From contig CAYISZ010000004.1 in the NCBI GenBank assembly GCA_964366455.1, positions 1 through 54,606 on the forward strand: a stretch of 54,606 nucleotides of DNA, given 5' to 3'. The notes below the pieces were generated by a model, which searched no databases, was not told where the DNA came from, and saw only the letters and a program-made list of their open reading frames with translations. Shown piece after piece: positions 24,382-31,654 of the stretch. This stretch comes from CAZLQR01 sp964366455 (GTDB lineage: Bacteria > Patescibacteriota > Microgenomatia > UBA1406 > GWC2-37-13). A program made the position numbers and the translations under genes. The first letter of the stretch is position 1. Each line of letters opens with the position of its first letter.

Positions 24382-25419
24382 ATGCCCATATATTTATTCG
24401 CTACATTCATCTCCTTTTTAGTAAATGTAATTCTCATTGTTCCGTTTATAAACTTCCTATACAAGACGAAGATGCAACGCGCTCAACAGAAGACTAAGGA
24501 TGCTTTCAATAAATCAACACCTATATTTGACAAATTCAATAAGCATAAGGCAGGAACGCCAGTTGGGGGAGGGCTATTAATTATTGCATCCACCGCTTTA
24601 CTTTACTTAATATTTATCTCAACTTTTAATTTATTTAGGATTCCACTTCAATCAAATTTTCCCTCCATTTTCGCAGAGTCTAAGATTTTGCTCTTCACCA
24701 TAATAAGTTTCGGACTACTGGGAGTGTACGACGATCTTGCTAAGATCTTTTTTTGGAAAAAATTTAATTTCTTTGGAATTACTTTGAAATTCAAACTTGT
24801 GATCGAAATTATTCTAGCGCTAATTATTGCTTATTGGCTGTATGCAGATTTACAAATTCACTTTGTGCACGTCCCGTTTTTGGGAGTGTTTGATATCTCT
24901 TATTTTTATATAGCTTTTGCTGCTTTTACGATTGTCGCCTTCTCAAATGCCGTTAACATTACCGACGGGTTAGACGGATTGGCTACCGGTATTCTTATGA
25001 TTTCACTTGCCAGCTTCTGGATAATTGCGGCATCAATCATTGATGTTCCTACGTCACTGTTTATTGGTATTTGGCTAGGTGGTTTGATAGCATTTTTATA
25101 CTTCAATATTCCTCCAGCTCGTATTTTTCTAGGCGATGCTGGTTCATTATCCTTTGGGGCAGCGTTTGCTGTAGTGGGACTAATTCTAGGCAAATCTTTC
25201 AGTTTGCCGATTATTGGAGGTATTTTTTTAATAGAGATTCTTAGTTCTCTCTTCCAACTTCTGAGTAAGAAAATACGAGGAAAGAAGTTGTTCGCTGTAG
25301 CTCCTTTTCATCTTTACCTTCAGCATAAAGGTTGGGAAGAATCTAAGATTGTAATGCGCTTTTGGCTTATATCCATCCTATTCTCCGTTTTCGGACTAAT
25401 GCTCGCCTTCTTAAAGTAG
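24382..25419 (+). CDS. mraY: Phospho-N-acetylmuramoyl-pentapeptide transferase
   Basis: Polytopic enzyme (345 residues, about 10 helices) forming lipid I from UDP-MurNAc-pentapeptide and undecaprenyl phosphate. Family motifs: KAGTPVGGGLLI (about 54-65), a DDL segment in GVYDDLAKI, NITDGLDGLATG (about 193-204) and FLGDAGSLSFGA. The usual HHH loop reads FHLYLQHKGW, so only part of that His cluster is kept. Followed 8 bp later by ftsW. Confidence 0.94.
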   Translation: MPIYLFATFISFLVNVILIVPFINFLYKTKMQRAQQKTKDAFNKSTPIFDKFNKHKAGTPVGGGLLIIASTALLYLIFISTFNLFRIPLQSNFPSIFAESKILLFTIISFGLLGVYDDLAKIFFWKKFNFFGITLKFKLVIEIILALIIAYWLYADLQIHFVHVPFLGVFDISYFYIAFAAFTIVAFSNAVNITDGLDGLATGILMISLASFWIIAASIIDVPTSLFIGIWLGGLIAFLYFNIPPARIFLGDAGSLSFGAAFAVVGLILGKSFSLPIIGGIFLIEILSSLFQLLSKKIRGKKLFAVAPFHLYLQHKGWEESKIVMRFWLISILFSVFGLMLAFLK

Positions 25420-25427
25420 AATTAAGT

Positions 25428-26534
25428 ATGAGTGAGAGATTTGCCAAACTTCGTAAATCGGCTGTAACAAAAAGAAGCTCAATAATTTATTTGCCCATTG
25501 TTCTTTCGTTGATAGGACTGCTATTCGTATTTGAGTCCTCATCAATAAGAGCCTTACAGGAGTTTGGAGATAGCTTTCACTACTTCAAGTTGCAGGCAAT
25601 CTGGATTGCTTTAGGGATAGTTGGAATGCTATTTTTTTCCTTCTTTGACTACAAGAAACTTTATTACCTTTCTTTTCCAACAATGATGATAACGGTAGGG
25701 ATGCTTATGCTCGTGTTATTACCAGGTCTCGGAAGTACCGCAGGAGGTGCTCAGAGTTGGATCAACTTTGGATTCTTTAATATTCAGCCTACGGAATTAG
25801 CAAAATTTAGCGTTATTATTTACCTCGCTTCTTGGTTCATGAACCGAGAGAAAAAACGCTTTATTCCTTTTATTTCACTTTTAGGCTTTCTTGTTTTTAT
25901 TATCGTACTTCAGCCCGATCTGGGAACCGCAACAATGATTTTTATACTTAGTGTGGTTATGTATTTTTTAGCAGGTACGCAACTCAGCTATTTACTACTA
26001 CTACTTCCAGCTTCCTTTGTTGGATTTTATGTATTAACAAAAATTTCTCCATATAGACTGAGGAGATTCACCGCATTTCTAAACCCCTCGCTTGATCCGC
26101 TCGGAATAGGGTATCACGTAAACCAGATTGCAATTTCTTTACAAAATGGAGGCTTGCTTGGATTAGGTTTTGGAGCTTCGCGGCAGAAGTTTCTGTATCT
26201 TCCTGAGGCGCATACCGACTCAATCTTCGCCATTATAGGCGAGGAGTTTGGTTTTATTGGGTCCGTTATATTAATTTTTGCATTGTTCGTTTTGGTATAT
26301 AAAATTTACGAAATTGCATACAAAGCACCGGACCGATTTGGAAGATTGCTTGCAGGAGGTATTTTCGCCTACTTCAGTTTGCAGATAGTGGTAAATTTAG
26401 GAGGGATGGTTGGTCTGATTCCGTTAACAGGGGTGCCGTTACCGTTTATATCCTACGGAGGGTCAAACCTTCTCATTTCATTTGCAATGATTGGAATTCT
26501 ATTAAACATTCGTAGAAGCGCTCGACTTAAATAA
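25428..26534 (+). CDS. ftsW: Septal peptidoglycan glycosyltransferase FtsW
   Basis: SEDS-family polymerase, 368 residues, about ten helices. I start it at ATG 25428 (MSERFAKL); a longer frame back to 25362 would run into mraY. The region GAQSWINFG and QPTELAK, the long extracellular loop with PDLGTA, and the C-terminal LPFISYGGSNLLISF are SEDS signatures. Lies in the dcw cluster between mraY and murG, so FtsW rather than RodA. Confidence 0.93.
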   Translation: MSERFAKLRKSAVTKRSSIIYLPIVLSLIGLLFVFESSSIRALQEFGDSFHYFKLQAIWIALGIVGMLFFSFFDYKKLYYLSFPTMMITVGMLMLVLLPGLGSTAGGAQSWINFGFFNIQPTELAKFSVIIYLASWFMNREKKRFIPFISLLGFLVFIIVLQPDLGTATMIFILSVVMYFLAGTQLSYLLLLLPASFVGFYVLTKISPYRLRRFTAFLNPSLDPLGIGYHVNQIAISLQNGGLLGLGFGASRQKFLYLPEAHTDSIFAIIGEEFGFIGSVILIFALFVLVYKIYEIAYKAPDRFGRLLAGGIFAYFSLQIVVNLGGMVGLIPLTGVPLPFISYGGSNLLISFAMIGILLNIRRSARLK

Positions 26535-26535
26535 C

Positions 26536-27630
26536 ATGAAAGTTTTAATCACAGGTGGTCATATTACTCCAGCCTTAGCGGTACTTGATGAGCTTAAGGA
26601 CTGCGACATTGTAATTGTCGGGCGTCAGCACGCTCTTTCATCCGATAGCTCTGACTCATTGGAATATAAGGAGATAGTCAGTCGGAATTTAAAATTTATC
26701 AATCTGGATGCTGGTAGACTGACTAGAGTTTTGTCTGTTAGCTCTTTGGTTAACATACTTAAAATACCGTTAGGTTTAGCAAACGCTATCCTGATTCTCA
26801 AAAAAGAGAAGCCCGATGTGGTTTTGACCTTCGGTGGCTACATCGCACTGCCAATAGCGCTGGCTGCCCATGTACTGCGTATCCCCATTCTTACACATGA
26901 GCAAACTATTCGGCCAGGATCGGCGAATAGATTGATAGGAAAACTAGCCAAAAAAATATTTATCTCTTTTCCTGTTTCCAAACAGTACTTTCCGGTCTCT
27001 AAAGTAATTTTAAGTGGAAACCCAGTACGCAAAGAGGTTTCTAAAGTGATTAATCAAATTAAGAACTTTAAAAAAGAGAAGCCAGTTTTGTATATTACTG
27101 GTGGTTCGACAGGCTCACATGACGTAAATTCCTTAATTTTCAAAATTCTTACTAAGCTTCTGGAGAAATTCACAGTAATTCACCAGACGGGTTCTTCAAC
27201 CGAGTATCGTGATTTTGACAAGACCTCTATGTTTAAGAATGAGAACTACTTTCCGTTTACCCATATTGAGTCGAATTTAATTGGCTTTGTTTATTCGCAG
27301 TCTGACTTGGTGATAAGCAGAGGAGGGGCAAACACGGTTTTTGAGCTTTTAGCAACAAAGAAGCCATCCTTAATAATTCCTTTACCTTGGTCTGCATTTG
27401 ACGAACAGCAAAAACATGCAGAGTATCTGAGGTCGCTAGGTGTGGCTGAAATATTTGACCAATCTCATCCAAGCGACGAACTACTGAGCTCAATCGAATC
27501 CATGTTCGCTTCGCTTGAAAAATACAAGAAAAACTTCGATACTATAGACCAACCCTATGGAACACAGAACGCCGCGAAGCAGATTACAAAAGAGGTCTTG
27601 GAGACGGCTAAGAATTCTACTAGTTCTTAG
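26536..27630 (+). CDS. murG: Lipid II synthase MurG
   Basis: GT28 glycosyltransferase at the inner membrane face adding GlcNAc to lipid I. 364 residues: N-terminal TGGHITPALAV (family GGTGGHxxPALA), TFGGYIALP, HEQTIRPG (usual HEQNAxPG), GNPVRKEV, ITGGSTGSHDVN and SRGGANTVFELLATKKPSLIIPLPW. One base after ftsW. Its last 74 bp overlap ftsQ in another frame. Confidence 0.94.
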   Translation: MKVLITGGHITPALAVLDELKDCDIVIVGRQHALSSDSSDSLEYKEIVSRNLKFINLDAGRLTRVLSVSSLVNILKIPLGLANAILILKKEKPDVVLTFGGYIALPIALAAHVLRIPILTHEQTIRPGSANRLIGKLAKKIFISFPVSKQYFPVSKVILSGNPVRKEVSKVINQIKNFKKEKPVLYITGGSTGSHDVNSLIFKILTKLLEKFTVIHQTGSSTEYRDFDKTSMFKNENYFPFTHIESNLIGFVYSQSDLVISRGGANTVFELLATKKPSLIIPLPWSAFDEQQKHAEYLRSLGVAEIFDQSHPSDELLSSIESMFASLEKYKKNFDTIDQPYGTQNAAKQITKEVLETAKNSTSS

Positions 27631-28297
27631 TTTTGTCGTCTGTCTAGTTGCGCTTACTTGCATCTATGTAAGAAATCTACTTTCTGTTAAGGAAATAGTA
27701 ATCACTTCCTATCATAAAAAGGAAACTGTTCGTGGATTAGAGCCATACTACTTTGAGTTTCTCCCGTTCGTTTCCGTGGAAAAACTTCAAAAAAATCTCG
27801 TTGAACTAAATCCAATCATAGCAAAGGTTGAGGTGACAAAAGTTTATCCGAACAGACTAAATTTGAATCTTAAGACGGTCAAACCAATCGTCGCAATCAA
27901 GGTAGCGGATGAGTATATATTATTGGCGGTTAACGGCAGAATTTTACAAAAGCTTAAGGTAAAACCATCAGCTTTGACGGAGGTCTTCTACTATCAGCAG
28001 CTATTTAAGGAACAGATAAAAATAGGAGAACTACTTGGATATAAGGATCTTCAGATCGCTATCAGATTTGTTGATATTCTCAGCTCCTTTGGTTATAAAG
28101 TAAAGAGGGTGGATATCAACAGTTTTTATATGATACGATTAGAGTTAGAGGACTCTAGAGAAATTTTAGTTACAACAGAGAAGGATATTCAAAAGCAGGA
28201 GTATCAGGTTGGGGCCATCCTACGACAGTTTAAAGTAGATGGTACTAATTTTAAACGTATCGACGTACGGTACGATAAACCTGTAATGACAAAATAA
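27557..28297 (+). CDS. ftsQ: Cell division protein FtsQ
   Basis: Bitopic division protein, 246 residues. The first 18 residues are very basic (RSRLQKRSWRRLR), followed by a transmembrane helix (about 20-38) and a POTRA-like domain beginning VKEIVITSYHKKETVRG, then the FtsQ beta domain. The only good start, ATG 27557, lies inside murG and gives a 74-bp overlap; later in-frame starts would cut the basic tail or anchor. Gene order murG-ftsQ-ftsA-ftsZ supports the call. ftsA starts 4 bp downstream. Confidence 0.88.
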   Translation: MEHRTPRSRLQKRSWRRLRILLVLSFVVCLVALTCIYVRNLLSVKEIVITSYHKKETVRGLEPYYFEFLPFVSVEKLQKNLVELNPIIAKVEVTKVYPNRLNLNLKTVKPIVAIKVADEYILLAVNGRILQKLKVKPSALTEVFYYQQLFKEQIKIGELLGYKDLQIAIRFVDILSSFGYKVKRVDINSFYMIRLELEDSREILVTTEKDIQKQEYQVGAILRQFKVDGTNFKRIDVRYDKPVMTK

Positions 28298-28301
28298 AAC
28301 A

Positions 28302-29591
28302 ATGCCTGACCAATTTATTTGCGGTATCGACATAGGTAGTTCAAAGATTTCTACATTAGTTGCTGTTAATTCTCCTGATGAAAAAGAGCCGAGAATTATC
28401 GGCTTTCACACAGCTCCATCTCGTGGAGTAAAAAAAGGACTAGTAGTTGACATAGATCAGGTTACGGCAGCCGTAGATCAAAGTGTTGAAAAAGCAGAAA
28501 GAATGGCCGGTCAAAAAATCACAAAAGCTTTTTCTTCAGTAGGCGGCCCACATATAACTTCGCTCAATTCGCATGGTGTAGTTGCGGTCTCAAATCCACA
28601 AGGCGAGATCAGCCAAGAGGATGTTGACAGAGTCGCAGAGGCTGCAAGAGCAATTTCTCTTTCTACAACAAGACAAATTATTGATGTTGCGCCTCGTGAG
28701 TATATTGTGGATGGGCAACCAGGAATAAAAAATCCGGTTGGAATGAGCGGAATTCGTCTTGAGGTAGATTCGCATATCATAACTGCTTCGCTAACCAACC
28801 TAAAAAACATCGATCGATGCTTTTCTGATCTTGGAATTGAAAACTGCGGATTTGTGTTTTCTGGATTTGCTTCAGCCGAAGCGGTTTTGACAAACACCGA
28901 AAAGGAGCTTGGGGTCGTGCTTGTAGATATCGGTGGGGGGAAAATAGATATTTGTATGTACTGCGATGGAGCCATCTCCTACTCTGCCTCTATACCTATT
29001 GGAGCACGCCATATAACTAATGACATTGCAGTTGGGCTTAGAGTTTCGCTGGAGTCTGCAGAGAGAATAAAGCTATTTTTAACCAAAGAGTTCCAAGGAT
29101 ATGGCAAAAGAGATCTGCCAATTCAAGAAGCAAAAAAGAAAAATGACAACATCGACTTTAGCTCGCTACATCTACCTGAGTCGGTAAGCGACATTACTCC
29201 AAAGTTGCTGCTAGATAGTATTATAGGAGCCAGAATAGAGGAGATATATAAGCTAATCGCTGAGGAGATTGAAAAAAGTGGATTTAGCTCAAATGTTCCA
29301 TCAGGACTTGTCATAACAGGTGGGGGAGCACACACAATTGGAATGGTAGAGATGGGTCGTAAGGTAGTTGGTCTTCCTATTCGAATCGGATTTCCTACGG
29401 GAGTATCGGGACTTGTGGATGAAGTATTGGATCCGCAGTATGCGACCAACGTCGGGTTGATTTTGTCAGGAGGAAAAAATATAATTGACCACGAATCGAG
29501 TATGATGAAGTTTAATCAAATATTTAAGGATATATCCATCGGTGGATCGGTGTCAAAGATTAAAGATTTGATCAAGCAGTTTATTCCGTAA
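28302..29591 (+). CDS. ftsA: Cell division protein FtsA
   Basis: Actin-like ATPase that tethers FtsZ to the membrane. 429 residues: phosphate-1 motif GIDIGSSKI (about 7-15), VVLVDIGGGKIDIC as phosphate-2, and VITGGGAHTIG as the adenosine motif. The usual 1C/SHS2 domain is present after the first motif. The end is amphipathic (SKIKDLIKQFI), as expected for the membrane-targeting sequence. One base separates it from ftsZ. Confidence 0.96.
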   Translation: MPDQFICGIDIGSSKISTLVAVNSPDEKEPRIIGFHTAPSRGVKKGLVVDIDQVTAAVDQSVEKAERMAGQKITKAFSSVGGPHITSLNSHGVVAVSNPQGEISQEDVDRVAEAARAISLSTTRQIIDVAPREYIVDGQPGIKNPVGMSGIRLEVDSHIITASLTNLKNIDRCFSDLGIENCGFVFSGFASAEAVLTNTEKELGVVLVDIGGGKIDICMYCDGAISYSASIPIGARHITNDIAVGLRVSLESAERIKLFLTKEFQGYGKRDLPIQEAKKKNDNIDFSSLHLPESVSDITPKLLLDSIIGARIEEIYKLIAEEIEKSGFSSNVPSGLVITGGGAHTIGMVEMGRKVVGLPIRIGFPTGVSGLVDEVLDPQYATNVGLILSGGKNIIDHESSMMKFNQIFKDISIGGSVSKIKDLIKQFIP

Positions 29592-29592
29592 C

Positions 29593-30753
29593 ATGTTAAT
29601 CAAACCAAAAGCTGGACAACCAGCAAAAATTAAGGTCATAGGAATCGGTGGTGGTGGTGGAAATGCCATTACTTCGATGATCAATGACGGAGGAATTCCA
29701 GGGGTTGAGTTCATGGTGGTGAACACAGACTCTCAAGCTCTTCTTCACAATAAAGCTCCAATAAAGATTCAAATCGGAGATGCACTGACTAGAGGATTAG
29801 GTTCTGGTGGCAGTCCAGAGACAGGTCGACAGGCGGCAGAAGAATCTAGAGAAAAGCTAAAGGAAGAGTTGATGGGAGCAGATATGGTCTTCATTACCTG
29901 TGGTGAGGGTGGAGGAACAGGTACAGGCGCTGCGCCAATTGTTGCCGAAGTTGCTAAAGAAACAGGCGCGCTTACAGTTGCCGTTGTCACAAAGCCATTC
30001 GATTTTGAGGGAGCTAAACGCCGACATGCCGCAGATGACGGTATTCTTTCTCTTAGAGAAAAGGTAGATACTTTAATCATTGTTCCAAATCAAAGAATTC
30101 TTCAGGTAGTCGATAAGAAAACCTCTATCGTTGATGCTTTCAAGAGAATTGACTCTGTACTCCATCAAGGAGTTAAGGGAATCGCCGAGTTGATCACGGT
30201 TGCAGGACTTATCAATGTTGATTTTGCTGATGTCAGAACCGTCATGAGTAACGCTGGTACTGCATTGATGGGTATTGGAATTGGTAGCGGTGACAAACGA
30301 GCAATGGCAGCTATTAAGCAGGCTATCTCCTCTCCTCTTCTTGACGTATCTATCGAAGGGGCAAAGGGGATTCTGTTTAACATAGTAGGAGGCCCGGATC
30401 TTACAATGACCGAGGTCGATGAGGCTGCATCGATCATTGCCAAGACGGTTGATCCCAATGCAGACATCATTTTCGGAGCAGTAATTGATGAAAAGATGAT
30501 GGATCAGATCAAGATTACTCTTATTGCTACGAAGTTTGACGAGGGTAAATTGAATATCTTTAACTTTAAGCCGACTCTCAAGGATGAAACTTCCAATATG
30601 AAGAAAGACAATGATGAAGATGAACTTCTAGTTAATACAAACGACTCGCCTCTAAAGAAAGAACTGGATCATCAACTTGATGACATGCCTGAGGATGAGT
30701 TCACCGACGAAAACGAAGGCTTTGATATTCCGGCCTTTTTAAGGAAGAAATAA
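29593..30753 (+). CDS. ftsZ: Cell division protein FtsZ
   Basis: Tubulin-like GTPase forming the Z-ring. 386 residues: GIGGGGGNAI at the N-terminus, GTP-binding G box GGGTGTGAAP (about 104-113), T7 loop NVDFADVRTVM with the catalytic Asp, an acidic linker (DNDEDELL onward) and a clear C-terminal peptide DIPAFLRKK, the docking site for FtsA. This is the last gene of the dcw cluster. Confidence 0.98.
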   Translation: MLIKPKAGQPAKIKVIGIGGGGGNAITSMINDGGIPGVEFMVVNTDSQALLHNKAPIKIQIGDALTRGLGSGGSPETGRQAAEESREKLKEELMGADMVFITCGEGGGTGTGAAPIVAEVAKETGALTVAVVTKPFDFEGAKRRHAADDGILSLREKVDTLIIVPNQRILQVVDKKTSIVDAFKRIDSVLHQGVKGIAELITVAGLINVDFADVRTVMSNAGTALMGIGIGSGDKRAMAAIKQAISSPLLDVSIEGAKGILFNIVGGPDLTMTEVDEAASIIAKTVDPNADIIFGAVIDEKMMDQIKITLIATKFDEGKLNIFNFKPTLKDETSNMKKDNDEDELLVNTNDSPLKKELDHQLDDMPEDEFTDENEGFDIPAFLRKK

Positions 30754-30780
30754 ACTAGCCACAGAACGACTCCATTGTGC

Positions 30781-30786
30781 TATACT
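30781..30786 (+). promoter_or_regulatory. -10 box of the 30801 gene
   Basis: TATACT 14 bp before the ATG at 30801; start of transcription predicted near 30793, leader about 8 nt. No strong -35. Confidence 0.45.
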
Positions 30787-30800
30787 ATAGGCTCTAATCT

Positions 30801-31622
30801 ATGGTAACTCCAGAAGGTCACCCTAAAATAACACCTGAGATCATTGCAAAGCATCGTGTACTCAATGCTCTGGATCGTCTCTCAAATATCGAAATACCTC
30901 CCGATACCCAGACAGTATTAGATATTCCATCTGTGGCCGACAGTGCTAGGTGGTGTTCTACCATGATTAAGGCAGAATTTTTCGATTTAGAGGTAGTAGA
31001 CACGTCAATTATTGGGATTTCTAACTGCGTGGTTGATTTCAAGGTAGAAAGGTCACCGATTACCGATGAAATCGAAGGTAAGTTTATAATCGATTTGCAT
31101 AGACTAGATAATTCCCAAGATAGTACCGTTCTTTCTGAACTGGCTCGTGAGACTTCGGTTGCGGCTACATTTCCAGATAAGGGATACTGCGACAGGCTTA
31201 TTGAAGTATATGGAACGGCAATAGAAGTCCAGAAAAGATGGTTAGAGGCTACCAAAGCTCCAGCTACTATCCACGATCCTCGATTCTTTCCTATTACCGC
31301 ATTAACTAGAAATGTACTAGGTAAGTTCGGGTACTCTTCAGATTTTGGTTTTGAAGATTGGAAAAAAGCACTCGACTGGCTTATAGATTTTGAGGAAACG
31401 AGAAATATAACCAGAGACCAGTCCAGGATAAGAGCATTAAATAACATAATGGGTGATAGAAATGCCTTCCTTGTTGCTCGGTCAGACTTTATGAATAACC
31501 CCTACGAAGAACGAAGATTTACTCCGCCTTCACACGAAGTCTCCGCAGACAATTCTCTGGACGATAATGCGTTTAGCAATGCAGAATTTGCCGCGAGCAT
31601 AATGGTTGAAACCATCAGATAA
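30801..31622 (+). CDS. Unknown protein between ftsZ and ileS
   Basis: Soluble protein of 273 residues, mixed alpha/beta in appearance, with no membrane segment and no motif I recognise. The middle part (GFEDWKKALDWLIDFEETR) is helical and charged; the end is Asn/Asp-rich. It has its own short-leader promoter, and ileS has another just after it, so it is a one-gene unit inserted between two conserved blocks. An opposing frame on the minus strand is Ser-rich and looks like a shadow. Confidence 0.7.
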   Translation: MVTPEGHPKITPEIIAKHRVLNALDRLSNIEIPPDTQTVLDIPSVADSARWCSTMIKAEFFDLEVVDTSIIGISNCVVDFKVERSPITDEIEGKFIIDLHRLDNSQDSTVLSELARETSVAATFPDKGYCDRLIEVYGTAIEVQKRWLEATKAPATIHDPRFFPITALTRNVLGKFGYSSDFGFEDWKKALDWLIDFEETRNITRDQSRIRALNNIMGDRNAFLVARSDFMNNPYEERRFTPPSHEVSADNSLDDNAFSNAEFAASIMVETIR

Positions 31623-31641
31623 GTAAGCGTGAGTAACCTGC

Positions 31642-31647
31642 TATAAT
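31642..31647 (+). promoter_or_regulatory. -10 box of ileS
   Basis: Perfect TATAAT ending 7 bp before the ATG at 31655; transcription should begin at about the start codon. A leader this short excludes a T-box. Confidence 0.6.
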
Positions 31648-31654
31648 CTTCTGT

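Noticed and set aside
25362..25427. Longer FtsW start inside mraY
   Set aside because: The extra residues look like mraY shadow; ATG 25428 lies 8 bp after mraY and gives a normal FtsW N-terminus.
28511..28975. 154-residue minus-strand frame opposite ftsA
   Set aside because: Antisense to conserved FtsA sequence and without any start context.
30818..31447. 209-residue minus-strand frame opposite the 30801 gene
   Set aside because: Ser-rich shadow composition, no promoter, and the plus-strand frame is longer with its own promoter and normal composition.
31623..31654. T-box or riboswitch leader upstream of ileS (and likewise metG)
   Set aside because: The TATAAT boxes lie so close to the start codons that there is no room for a structured leader.
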